Assembly (NCBI GenBank): GCA_002383605.1
Contig: DFYK01000105.1
Location: 1,425 to 22,433 of the forward strand
From: Proteiniphilum sp. UBA4084
Lineage (GTDB): Bacteria > Bacteroidota > Bacteroidia > Bacteroidales > Dysgonomonadaceae
Length of the DNA: 21,009 bases
Reading direction: 5' to 3'
This document shows positions 14,746 to 21,009 of this stretch, piece after piece (position 1 is the first letter of the stretch; each line of letters starts with the position of its first letter). The position numbers were made by a program, and so were the translations under genes. The notes below the pieces were generated by a model. It worked only from the letters and a program-made list of their open reading frames with translations, did not search any database and was not told the origin of the DNA.

Positions 14746-16656
14746 ATGGGAAAAATAATTGGAATAGACCTGGGAACGACCAACTCGTGCGTATCCGTCA
14801 TGGAAGGCAACGAACCGGTAGTGATCCCCAACAACGAAGGCAAACGCACCACCCCTTCGGTTGTGGCTTTCATGGAGAGTGGCGAACGAAAAGTAGGTGA
14901 CCCCGCCAAACGGCAGGCAATCACCAACCCCAGCAGTACCATCTCTTCCATCAAGACATTTATGGGAGAGACGTTTGACAGGGTACAGAAAGAGATCGGC
15001 CGCGTACCGTATAAAGTGATTCGTGGCGACAACAATACACCCCGCGTAGATATCAGCGGACATCTTTATTCTCCGCAGGAAATATCTGCAATCATCTTGC
15101 AGAAAATGAAAAAAACTGCCGAGGATCATCTTGGCCAGGAAGTAAAGGAGGCGGTAATTACCGTTCCTGCATACTTCAGCGATGCACAGCGTCAGGCCAC
15201 CAAAGAAGCCGGTGAAATAGCAGGCCTCACCGTACGGCGCATTGTCAATGAGCCCACTGCTGCAGCGTTGGCTTACGGGCTTGACAAACAAAACAAAGAC
15301 TCCAAGGTCGCCGTATTCGACCTGGGTGGGGGTACCTTTGATATCTCGATCCTGGAGCTGGGTGACGGCGTTTTTGAAGTGAAATCGACCAATGGCGATA
15401 CCCACCTGGGCGGGGACGACTTCGACCACCGCATTATCGACTGGCTGGCCGGAGAATTCCTGAATGATGAGGGAATCGACCTGCGCAAGGACCCGATGGC
15501 ATTGCAGCGACTGAAGGAAGCGGCTGAGAAAGCAAAGATTGAGCTTTCCAGCGCCACCACCACGGAGATAAACCTCCCCTACATCATGCCGGTAAATGGC
15601 ATCCCCAAGCACCTGGTGAAAACACTCACCCGTGCCAAATTTGAACAGCTGATCGACGATCTCCTGCAGAAATGTGTGGTTCCCTGTCAGACATCCATGA
15701 AGGATGCCGGCATGTCCAACTCCGATATCGACGAAGTGATCCTCGTGGGTGGTTCTACCCGCATCCCTGCCGTGCAGGACCTGGTAGAAAAGCTTTTCGG
15801 CAAGAAGCCACACAAGGGTGTGAACCCCGACGAAGTGGTAGCCATCGGCGCCGCCATTCAGGGAGCTGTACTCACGGGTGAGGTAAAAGATGTGTTGCTG
15901 TTGGACGTTACGCCCCTTTCCCTCGGCATTGAAACACTGGGTGGTGTAATGACCAAATTGATTGATGCCAACACGACGATTCCCACAAGGAAGAGTGAAA
16001 CATTCTCCACGGCGAGCGACAACCAGCCTTCCGTGCAGATCAACGTGCTGCAGGGTGAACGTTCCATGGCACGCGACAACAAGCAGATCGGCGTCTTCAA
16101 CCTCGACGGTATCCCACCCTCCCCGCGTGGCATTCCCCAGATTGAGGTGACCTTCGATATCGACGCAAACGGAATCCTTAGTGTGTCGGCCAAGGACAAA
16201 GCAACAAGCAAGGAACAGAAGATCCGCATTGAAGCATCTTCGGGTCTGAGCGACGACGAGATCAAGCGCATGAAGGAGGAAGCCGCTGCCAATGCGGAGG
16301 CCGACAAGCTTGAGAAGGAGCGCATCGACAAGCTGAACCACGCCGACTCAACCATCTTCCAGACTGAAAAGCAGCTGAAGGACCTGGGCGACAAGATCCC
16401 GTCCGACAAAAAGGCACCCATCGAGGCTGCACTTTCCAAACTGAAGGAGGCCCACAAGGCACAGAACCTGGATGGTATCGACGCTGCCACCACGGAACTG
16501 AATAACGCTTTCCAGGCGGCTTCTCAGGACATGTACAATGCGACCAACGCACAAGCCGGCCCACAGCCGGGTGCCGATGCCGGGCAGCAGTCCTCGCAGG
16601 ACAGCACCAAATCGGGAGACGACGTCACCGATGTGGATTTCGAAGAAGTGAAATAA
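14746..16656 (+). CDS. dnaK: Molecular chaperone DnaK (Hsp70)
   Basis: A 636-residue Hsp70. The ATG at 14746 gives the canonical MGKIIGIDLGTTNSCVSV; an in-frame ATG 51 bases upstream only adds an unconserved tail inside the leader. The ATPase domain (1-~380) shows the phosphate-1 loop IDLGTTNS, YFSDAQRQATKEAGEIAGL, phosphate-2 FDLGGGTFDISILE and the adenosine loop VGGSTRIPAVQDLV. The linker VLLLDVTPLSLGIET leads into the substrate-binding domain and helical lid, then a disordered G/Q/D-rich tail ending DVTDVDFEEVK. It lies alone: grpE and dnaJ are not adjacent. It ends in a strong terminator. Confidence 0.98.
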   Translation: MGKIIGIDLGTTNSCVSVMEGNEPVVIPNNEGKRTTPSVVAFMESGERKVGDPAKRQAITNPSSTISSIKTFMGETFDRVQKEIGRVPYKVIRGDNNTPRVDISGHLYSPQEISAIILQKMKKTAEDHLGQEVKEAVITVPAYFSDAQRQATKEAGEIAGLTVRRIVNEPTAAALAYGLDKQNKDSKVAVFDLGGGTFDISILELGDGVFEVKSTNGDTHLGGDDFDHRIIDWLAGEFLNDEGIDLRKDPMALQRLKEAAEKAKIELSSATTTEINLPYIMPVNGIPKHLVKTLTRAKFEQLIDDLLQKCVVPCQTSMKDAGMSNSDIDEVILVGGSTRIPAVQDLVEKLFGKKPHKGVNPDEVVAIGAAIQGAVLTGEVKDVLLLDVTPLSLGIETLGGVMTKLIDANTTIPTRKSETFSTASDNQPSVQINVLQGERSMARDNKQIGVFNLDGIPPSPRGIPQIEVTFDIDANGILSVSAKDKATSKEQKIRIEASSGLSDDEIKRMKEEAAANAEADKLEKERIDKLNHADSTIFQTEKQLKDLGDKIPSDKKAPIEAALSKLKEAHKAQNLDGIDAATTELNNAFQAASQDMYNATNAQAGPQPGADAGQQSSQDSTKSGDDVTDVDFEEVK

Positions 16657-16680
16657 GCAATTCAGCAAAGTATTGACGAA

Positions 16681-16701
16681 GCAATCGGCAAATTCGATTG
16701 C
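16681..16701 (+). terminator. Secondary hairpin downstream of dnaK
   Basis: GCAATCG (16681-16687) pairs perfectly with CGATTGC (16695-16701) around a 7-base loop, 24 bases after the dnaK stop. It has no T-run; it could protect the mRNA 3' end made at the next terminator. Confidence 0.4.
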
Positions 16702-16712
16702 CAAATATTCTC

Positions 16713-16749
16713 AAACCGCAGTAAGCATTTATTTACTGCGGTTTTTTTT
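16713..16749 (+). terminator. Rho-independent terminator of dnaK
   Basis: A perfect 12-bp stem, AAACCGCAGTAA (16713-16724) with TTACTGCGGTTT (16733-16744), 8-base loop, and an unbroken T-run to 16749. This is the clearest intrinsic terminator in the window. Confidence 0.93.
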
Positions 16750-16772
16750 ACGCTAAATTTAAATCTGTTCAC

Positions 16773-16780
16773 TATATTTG
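16773..16780 (+). promoter_or_regulatory. -7 box for the sialate O-acetylesterase gene
   Basis: TATATTTG, exact match to TAnnTTTG, 51 bases before the ATG at 16832. The -33 position is a T-run belonging to the dnaK terminator, without a clear G. Confidence 0.5.
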
Positions 16781-16831
16781 CACGTTCGTTGACAATGAAC
16801 AGAGTATATTTTAAAATTATCATTGAATCTC

Positions 16832-18259
16832 ATGAAACAAATTATGAAGTTCGTATCTCTTGGATTTATTTTACTGGTATCCTCCGCACTGTTTTCTTTA
16901 AGCGCAGAGGTCAGGCTGCCAGCCATCTTTGGCGACAACATGGTATTGCAGCAGCAATCGGAAGCAGCCCTCTGGGGCTGGGCGAAACCCAACACCCCGG
17001 TGCGGGTGACTACGTCGTGGGACAGGAAAAGCTATTCTGCGAAAAGCGACGGACAGGGTTATTGGAAGCTGAAGGTAAAAACACCGGCGGCCGGCTACAC
17101 ACCCTACGCCATCACCCTCAGTGACGGGAAGGCGGTAACGTTGCAAAACATTCTGATCGGGGAAGTATGGGTCTGCTCGGGACAATCCAACATGGAGATG
17201 CCGATGAAGGGATTTTCAAATCAGCCGATTGAGGGAGGCCCCGAAGCAATTGCCACCTCCCGGAATCCCGGCATCCGGTGCTTCACCATGAAAAAGGCGT
17301 CCAAAACAACGCCTCAGGAAGATGGTGAAGGTGCATGGGAGGTAGCAGGACCGGAGACCACCGCCAATTTCACGGCGACAGGTTATTACTTCGGCCGTCT
17401 GCTGAATCAGGCGCTTGACGTTCCTGTCGGCCTGATTCATACCAGCTGGGGTGGCTCGCGCATCGAAGCCTGGATGACCCCCTCCTCCATCAAAAGTGTG
17501 ATTGCCGATGCCCGCATACCAGCCACGGACACAGAGATAAAATCACAGAACGGCGACCCTACCGTATTATATAATGGTATGCTGCACCCAATCGTAGGAT
17601 ACGGCATTCGCGGCGCGATCTGGTACCAGGGTGAATCCAACCGGAGTGAGCCTGAACGGTATGTGGAGTTGTTCGATAAGATGGTACGCGAATGGCGTAC
17701 AATCTGGGGAGTGGGTGAATTCCCATTTTACTATTGTCAGATTGCCCCCTATAATTATGGAGGGGGATTTAACTCGGGTTTTATTCGCGAAGCACAGGCC
17801 AAAGGAATGAAAACAACGCCCAACACAGGAATGGCTGTATTGATGGATTCAGACAGTCCCGCCTGTATCCACCCGCCTAAAAAGAAACTGGCAGGCGAAC
17901 GCATGGCACTCTGGGCGTTGGCAAAAACATACGGCATGGACAAAATACATTACCGCAGTCCGGAGGTTCAATCCATAACCATGGAGGGACGCGTAGCCGT
18001 GCTCACCATGGATATCCCCTCTAACCCGGGACTTACCACATATGGAAAAGAGATTTTACAGTTTCAGATTGCCGGTGATGACAAAAGATTCCATCAGGCC
18101 AAAGCAGCCATTGCCGGTAACCGCATTTTCGTATTTTCACCCAACGTGGAAAAACCAGCGGCTGTCCGTTACTGTTTCAACGATACGGAAGCAACAGAAA
18201 TCTTTACTGTAGAAGGAAACTTACCCCTCTCTTCATTCCGCACCGATGACTGGAAGTAA
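16832..18259 (+). CDS. Sialate O-acetylesterase, SGNH hydrolase fold
   Basis: A 475-residue exported enzyme. Start ATG 16832 (a second ATG at 16844 is equally compatible); a signal peptide follows (hydrophobic ~7-23, cut near SLSAEV). The mature N-terminus VRLPAIFGDNMVLQQ opens a small beta domain (to ~108), and the SGNH domain begins VWVCSGQSNMEMP with catalytic Ser119. Further marks are LIHTSWGGSRIEAWM (201-215), IWYQGESN (263-270) and a distal SPACIHPPKK with probable catalytic His347. Homologues remove acetyl groups from O-acetylated sialic acid; in Bacteroidota similar enzymes also deacetylate plant glycans, and no sialidase or SusC/D genes are nearby to decide. It stands as a single gene with its own promoter. 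Confidence 0.88.
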   Translation: MKQIMKFVSLGFILLVSSALFSLSAEVRLPAIFGDNMVLQQQSEAALWGWAKPNTPVRVTTSWDRKSYSAKSDGQGYWKLKVKTPAAGYTPYAITLSDGKAVTLQNILIGEVWVCSGQSNMEMPMKGFSNQPIEGGPEAIATSRNPGIRCFTMKKASKTTPQEDGEGAWEVAGPETTANFTATGYYFGRLLNQALDVPVGLIHTSWGGSRIEAWMTPSSIKSVIADARIPATDTEIKSQNGDPTVLYNGMLHPIVGYGIRGAIWYQGESNRSEPERYVELFDKMVREWRTIWGVGEFPFYYCQIAPYNYGGGFNSGFIREAQAKGMKTTPNTGMAVLMDSDSPACIHPPKKKLAGERMALWALAKTYGMDKIHYRSPEVQSITMEGRVAVLTMDIPSNPGLTTYGKEILQFQIAGDDKRFHQAKAAIAGNRIFVFSPNVEKPAAVRYCFNDTEATEIFTVEGNLPLSSFRTDDWK

Positions 18260-18276
18260 TTATTTCGCAAATAAGG

Positions 18277-18302
18277 CGACACTGTTACATGAGTAACTGT
18301 CG
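18277..18302 (+). terminator. Hairpin after the esterase gene
   Basis: CGACA (18277-18281) and GTTAC (18284-18288) pair with GTAAC (18293-18297) and TGTCG (18298-18302), with a two-base bulge and an ATGA loop. It is followed by an A-rich rather than T-rich stretch, so plus-strand termination is uncertain. Confidence 0.4.
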
Positions 18303-18330
18303 GCGAATCAAAAAAAACAGATCCTACAAC

Positions 18331-18362
18331 GTTGATATTTATATTTTTATTTTATACCTTTG
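18331..18362 (+). promoter_or_regulatory. Promoter for rpsU
   Basis: GTTG (18331-18334), 20-base spacer, TACCTTTG (18355-18362; perfect -7). Transcription should start near 18369, leaving an unusually long leader of about 210 bases before rpsU. The 18260-18581 gap holds this promoter, the SD-like element, the heptamer repeats and no ordinary gene. Confidence 0.75.
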
Positions 18363-18372
18363 CAGCCCAAAC

Positions 18373-18413
18373 AGAAGGGAGGTTAATTGATTACCCGGAA
18401 AAAAGAAGAGTAG
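18373..18413 (+). promoter_or_regulatory. Extended Shine-Dalgarno-like element and possible 8-codon leader ORF
   Basis: AGAAGGGAGGT (18373-18383) can pair over 11 bases with the 3' end of 16S rRNA, with one G-U pair, and begins only a few bases after the predicted transcript start. Four bases later TTG (18387) opens an 8-codon frame reading MITRKKEE and stopping at 18413. The rpsU start itself, ~200 bases on, has no SD. Whether the small frame is translated or the element is a ribosome-binding sensor cannot be told from sequence. Confidence 0.4.
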
Positions 18414-18492
18414 GCATACAACATTTACTATTATTTCCGTCACGAAGATGCAAATCATCCTTGTGTAAAGAATCAATATTCAACCATCATAA

Positions 18493-18553
18493 GCTGACAG
18501 CTGAGTGCTGATCGCTGACAGCTGAGCACTGAACGCTAAAATTGCTGACAGCT
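18493..18553 (+). repeat. GCTGANN heptamer repeats in the rpsU leader
   Basis: Two 21-base units (18493-18513 and 18514-18534, 18 of 21 identical), each made of three 7-base GCTGANN-type words, are followed by a decayed unit and a further GCTGACAGCT (18544-18553). Inside, AGTGCT and AGCACT form an inverted repeat. The block ends 28 bases before the rpsU ATG. Confidence 0.75.
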
Positions 18554-18581
18554 AATAATTAAAACAATAAAAAAAACAATA

Positions 18582-18773
18582 ATGATTGTAGTACAATTAA
18601 AAGAGGGTGAAAACATTGAAAGAGCCCTGAAAAAATTCAAACGCAAATATGAAAAAACAGGTGTTGTAAAAGAACTCCGCAGTCGCCAGGCATTCATCAA
18701 ACCGTCGGTTGCGAAGCGCAAACAAAAACAACACGCTGTCTATGTACAGCAGCTGCACGAGAACGAAGAATAA
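18582..18773 (+). CDS. rpsU: 30S ribosomal protein bS21
   Basis: A 63-residue bS21 starting MIVVQLKEGENIERALKKFK, with the conserved KFKRKYEKTGVVKELRSRQ stretch and a basic tail that includes AKRKQKQH. It binds near the 3' end of 16S rRNA on the 30S platform. In Bacteroidota, bS21 with bS18 and bS6 sequesters the anti-SD tail, which explains why SD sequences are rare in the phylum. The ATG is preceded by an A-rich, SD-free stretch. It sits behind a long leader with an SD-like element and repeats, and is followed by xerC and hpf. Confidence 0.96.
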   Translation: MIVVQLKEGENIERALKKFKRKYEKTGVVKELRSRQAFIKPSVAKRKQKQHAVYVQQLHENEE

Positions 18774-18779
18774 GAAGGG

Positions 18780-18808
18780 TAAGATATCATAATTTAGTCT
18801 TATTTTTT
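18780..18808 (+). terminator. Weak terminator candidate after rpsU
   Basis: TAAGA (18780-18784) can pair with TCTTA (18798-18802), followed by six T. The 5-bp stem and 13-base loop are weak, so partial readthrough into xerC is likely. Confidence 0.25.
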
Positions 18809-18829
18809 CGTTTTTGCAAAGATTTTTCT

Positions 18830-18837
18830 TATCTTCG
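18830..18837 (+). promoter_or_regulatory. Possible -7 box for xerC-hpf
   Basis: TATCTTCG, one mismatch to TAnnTTTG, with TTCG (18807-18810) 19 bases upstream. The transcript would start near 18844, about 27 bases before the xerC ATG. Confidence 0.35.
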
Positions 18838-18870
18838 CCATACCATAGAGATTGATCTGGCTACAACGGT

Positions 18871-19761
18871 ATGTGGAAAGAAAAATTCATACAATATCTC
18901 CGTTACGAGAAGAATTACTCCTCTCATACGGAGATATCTTATTTAAAGGATCTTACACAGTTCGAAGAATTCGTTGTAACAGAATGCGGAGATATGGACC
19001 TGAAGGAGATCGACAGCGACATAATCCGCATCTGGATAAGCCGGCTCATGGAAGAGGGAATGAAATCACGTTCCGTGAACCGGAAGTTGAGTTCTCTCAA
19101 ATCGTTCTTCCGTTACCTGAAGAAAAACGACATTGTAGTGCAAAACCCCGCAGAACGGGTATCGGGACCCAAAACAACCAAACGGCTCCCCACCTTTGTG
19201 AACTATGAGGATATGAACGGGGTAATCGACGATGCGCTGGCATATGACGACGACTTCACCGGTCATCGCGATCACTTCCTCATTGAGTTGCTCTACCTTA
19301 CCGGCATGCGTCGGGCAGAGCTGATCGCATTAAGGGACAGCGATGTGGACTTCAACAGCAACACCCTGCGCGTGATGGGAAAGCGCAATAAACAACGCCT
19401 TATCCCTTTCTCCGATGATACGAAAGAGAAACTGCTGCAATACATCGAAAGAAGGGATCGGGAAATCACAAACAAATCGGCCTTCCTTTTTGTTAAGGAA
19501 GATGGAGGCCCATTGTATCCGAAACTGGTATATCGCATCATACATCATCATTTGGACAGCATCTCTACCCTTTCTAAAAAGAGTCCACATGTGCTGCGTC
19601 ACTCTTTTGCCACCGGGATGCTGAACAACGGAGCAGAGATAAACGCAGTAAAGGAACTTCTCGGTCACTCCAGCCTTGCGTCTACGGAGATCTATACCCA
19701 TGTGACGTTTGAAGAGTTGAAAAAAGCATATCAAAACGCTCATCCAAGAGCAAATAATTAA
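18871..19761 (+). CDS. xerC: Tyrosine recombinase, XerC/XerD family
   Basis: A 296-residue recombinase, the size of chromosomal Xer proteins. The N-terminal SAM-like DNA-binding domain (1-~100) includes YLRYEKNYSSHTEISYLKDL and SVNRKLSSLKSFFRYL. The catalytic set is complete: R147 (GMRRAEL), Lys in MGKRNKQR (~172), H240 and R243 (SPHVLRHSFATG), H266 (LLGHSSL) and nucleophile Y275 (EIYTHV). It resolves chromosome dimers at dif, which is not seen here. XerC versus XerD cannot be decided without comparison. No att sites or mobile genes flank it, and the rpsU-xerC-hpf neighbourhood looks ancestral, so I do not read it as a phage integrase. Confidence 0.93.
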   Translation: MWKEKFIQYLRYEKNYSSHTEISYLKDLTQFEEFVVTECGDMDLKEIDSDIIRIWISRLMEEGMKSRSVNRKLSSLKSFFRYLKKNDIVVQNPAERVSGPKTTKRLPTFVNYEDMNGVIDDALAYDDDFTGHRDHFLIELLYLTGMRRAELIALRDSDVDFNSNTLRVMGKRNKQRLIPFSDDTKEKLLQYIERRDREITNKSAFLFVKEDGGPLYPKLVYRIIHHHLDSISTLSKKSPHVLRHSFATGMLNNGAEINAVKELLGHSSLASTEIYTHVTFEELKKAYQNAHPRANN

Positions 19762-19767
19762 AGGAGG
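19760..19767 (+). promoter_or_regulatory. Strong Shine-Dalgarno sequence of hpf
   Basis: AAAGGAGG, fully complementary to the anti-SD, six bases before the hpf ATG at 19774 and overlapping the xerC stop codon. It fixes the hpf start. Of the gene starts I inspected here, no other has such a site. Confidence 0.85.
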
Positions 19768-19773
19768 AATAGT

Positions 19774-20070
19774 ATGGAACTGACAATTCAATCTGTAAAC
19801 TTTGACGCTACCGACCAGCTACAGGCGTTCGTTGAGAAAAAAATGAAGAAGCTGGAACGATTTTCCGAAGATATCATTCTAACAGAAGTCATTCTGAAAG
19901 TAGTGAAACCCGAGACCGCAAATAATAAAGAGGCTGCGGTAAAATTAAGTCTCCGGCATAGCGAGGCTTTTGCAAGCAAAACAGCCGACACCTTTGAAGA
20001 GGCCATTGATCTGTGCACGATGGCTATTGAGAAACAAATCATGAAAACCAAAGAAAAAAAGGAAAGATAA
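19774..20070 (+). CDS. hpf: Short-form ribosome hibernation promoting factor
   Basis: A 98-residue HPF/RaiA protein: MELTIQSVNFDATDQLQAFV, KKMKKLERF and the final basic KQIMKTKEKKER are typical. It lacks the C-terminal dimerisation domain of long HPF. The family binds the 30S decoding site in stationary phase or starvation and silences ribosomes. It is read from a perfect SD 12 bases after the xerC stop and is probably co-transcribed with xerC. The tRNA-tuf promoter begins 24 bases after its stop. Confidence 0.92.
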   Translation: MELTIQSVNFDATDQLQAFVEKKMKKLERFSEDIILTEVILKVVKPETANNKEAAVKLSLRHSEAFASKTADTFEEAIDLCTMAIEKQIMKTKEKKER

Positions 20071-20094
20071 CGTCCAAAAATTTGAAGGAAAAGT

Positions 20095-20125
20095 TTTGGC
20101 ATCATAAAAAATATCACTACCTTTG
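20095..20125 (+). promoter_or_regulatory. Promoter for the tRNA-tuf operon
   Basis: TTTG (20095-20098), 19-base spacer, TACCTTTG (20118-20125); both boxes match consensus. Expected transcript start near 20132, about 43 bases before the first tRNA. Confidence 0.75.
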
Positions 20126-20127
20126 CG

Positions 20128-20158
20128 ACCGTTTCTCTCTTTTCGGGGGAGAAGCGGT
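20128..20158 (+). promoter_or_regulatory. Leader hairpin of the tRNA-tuf transcript
   Basis: ACCGTTTCTC (20128-20137) pairs with GAGAAGCGGT (20149-20158): ten pairs with one G-U, extendable by T-G and C-G pairs, loop TTTTC-like. The outer bases of the left arm lie near the predicted transcript start, so the stem forms at the very 5' end if the start is slightly upstream. Confidence 0.45.
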
Positions 20159-20174
20159 TAATTTCAAGATATAA

Positions 20175-20248
20175 GCCTCTTTAGCTCAGCTGGCCAGAGC
20201 ACGTGATTTGTAATCTCGGGGTCGTTGGTTCGAATCCGACAAGAGGCT
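20175..20248 (+). tRNA. tRNA-Thr (TGT)
   Basis: 74 bases. Acceptor GCCTCTT pairs with AAGAGGC; D-stem GCTC/GAGC; anticodon loop TTTGTAA gives TGT; T-loop TTCGAAT. CCA is not encoded. The anticodon stem (20202-20206 with 20214-20218) has a T-T mismatch at its middle pair. First gene of the tRNA-tuf run. Confidence 0.95.
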
Positions 20249-20255
20249 CAAACCT

Positions 20256-20338
20256 GGGCAGTTACCAGAGTGGCCAAATGGGGCTGACTGTAACTCAGCT
20301 GGCTTACGCCTTCGGTGGTTCGAATCCATCACTGCCCA
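20256..20338 (+). tRNA. tRNA-Tyr (GTA)
   Basis: 83 bases, class II with a long variable arm (GGCTTACGCC region). Acceptor GGGCAGT/ACTGCCC, anticodon stem GCTGA/TCAGC, loop CTGTAAC giving GTA, T-loop TTCGAAT. CCA not encoded. Seven bases separate it from tRNA-Thr. Confidence 0.95.
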
Positions 20339-20419
20339 CGGTTTCGATTCGATGATTTGCAAATTTACTGATTCAGAGATTTACAATCTGCCAATCAACC
20401 AATCATCAAATCAATTTTC
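20339..20419 (+). repeat. AT-rich spacer with degenerate GATTTG/CAATCA words
   Basis: An 81-base spacer between tRNA-Tyr and tRNA-Gly, far longer than the previous one. It contains repeated GATTTGC/GATTCAG/GATTTAC words and then CAATCAAC, CAATCATC, AAATCAAT words that are roughly their complement, so the two halves may fold together. No gene. Confidence 0.35.
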
Positions 20420-20492
20420 GCGGAAGTAGCTCAGTTGATAGAGCATTAGCCTTCCAAGCTGAGGGTCGCGGGTTTGAGCCCCGTCTTCCGCT
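20420..20492 (+). tRNA. tRNA-Gly (TCC)
   Basis: 73 bases. Acceptor GCGGAAG/CTTCCGC, anticodon stem TTAGC/GCTGA with one G-U pair, loop CTTCCAA giving TCC, T-arm GCGGG-TTTGAGC-CCCGT. CCA not encoded. Confidence 0.95.
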
Positions 20493-20564
20493 CTGATAAA
20501 GAGTGTACAGAGCTGCACAGGCCTCCAGGATATCTCCAAGAGGGTATTGGTCTTCTGCTCTTTT

Positions 20565-20636
<72 letters not shown>

Positions 20637-20759
20637 CAACAGGTAATTCATCGTATCATCAAGATGAAGGCAGTGTGCCGGGTGTCTTGAGTTTTACTGT
20701 TTACAAACAACAAGAATAGAAATACAATATTTTATTTACACTAACTAATAGGACATTTT

Positions 20760-21009
20760 ATGGCAAAAGAACATTTTAACCGGACGAAACCGCATGTGAA
20801 CATCGGTACAATCGGTCACGTCGACCACGGTAAGACGACTTTAACAGCTGCTATCACGACTGTTTTAGCGAAAAGAGGATTCTCTGAAGTTCGCTCGTTC
20901 GACTCAATTGACAACGCTCCGGAAGAGAAAGAAAGAGGTATTACCATCAATACTTCGCACGTTGAATACGAAACTGAAAACCGTCACTACGCGCACGTGG
21001 ACTGTCCGG
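20760..21009 (+). CDS. tuf: Elongation factor Tu, N-terminal fragment (runs off the window)
   Basis: 83 codons of EF-Tu, the GTPase that brings aminoacyl-tRNA to the ribosome. The start MAKEHFNRTKPHVNIGTIGH leads into the P-loop GHVDHGKT (19-26), switch I ERGITI (58-63) and the start of the G3 motif VDCP(G). The rest lies beyond base 21009. The 123-base gap from tRNA-Thr shows no good promoter, so it is probably co-transcribed with the tRNAs. The ATG is preceded by a weak TAGGA, not a strong SD. Confidence 0.97.
   Translation, partial: MAKEHFNRTKPHVNIGTIGHVDHGKTTLTAAITTVLAKRGFSEVRSFDSIDNAPEEKERGITINTSHVEYETENRHYAHVDCP

Noticed and set aside
14728..16341. A 537-codon open frame antisense to dnaK
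   Set aside because: Long antisense frames opposite hsp70/dnaK genes are a well-known by-product of codon bias. The predicted protein has no recognisable domain, and dnaK on the other strand is unmistakable.
18447..18467. Short ATG frame (MQIILV) in the rpsU leader
   Set aside because: Six codons, no SD or conserved feature; most likely chance.
18871..19761. Xer-type recombinase next to tRNA genes as a sign of an integrated element
   Set aside because: The protein is of housekeeping Xer size, the flanking genes are core translation genes, the tRNAs are intact, and no att-like duplication or phage gene is seen.

Overview
The window looks like chromosomal core DNA of a Bacteroidota bacterium, most likely order Bacteroidales and possibly near Porphyromonadaceae/Dysgonomonadaceae. 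The evidence is promoters of the TTTG / TAnnTTTG type, near absence of Shine-Dalgarno (SD) sequences, Bacteroidales families (DUF4301, PorD-like DUF4835, a PorE-like OmpA lipoprotein), and the order rpsU-xerC-hpf-tRNAs-tuf. The genus is inference. I see no insertion sequence, prophage, CRISPR array or other obvious accessory island.

Left part (1-5832): the 5' end of enolase (minus, truncated by the window edge), a MarC-family membrane protein, a family 2 glycosyltransferase, and a two-gene unit of a small membrane protein plus an anchored OmpH/Skp-like protein, all on the minus strand. Then, on the plus strand, a PepD-type (M20) aminoacyl-histidine dipeptidase and a secreted endonuclease/exonuclease/phosphatase-fold protein.

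Middle (5850-14495): a plus-strand tatA-tatC pair, then two long minus-strand units that converge on it. Unit one, in transcription order, is porD-like (DUF4835), recN, rlmB, ridA. Unit two is DUF4301 followed by a PorE-like lipoprotein (TPR, beta-propeller, CRD, OmpA), joined by a GTGA start/stop overlap. Both units therefore carry a probable type IX secretion component beside housekeeping genes.

Right part (14640-21009, plus strand): dnaK alone (no grpE, dnaJ or CIRCE) with a strong terminator, a secreted sialate O-acetylesterase, then a translation-related block: rpsU behind a ~200-nt leader, xerC/D-type recombinase, hpf, four tRNAs (Thr-TGT, Tyr-GTA, Gly-TCC, Thr-GGT) and the start of tuf. 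The tRNA-tuf order and anticodons match the E. coli thrU-tyrU-glyT-thrT-tufB operon.

The most interesting signals are: (i) strong SD sequences in only two places, the rpsU leader and the hpf start, in a phylum whose ribosomes hide their anti-SD with the help of bS21; (ii) a heptanucleotide GCTGANN repeat family in the rpsU leader and at the 3' end of rlmB, where it supplies the last codons and the stop; (iii) sequence patterns in DUF4301 that resemble UDP-sugar pyrophosphorylases.
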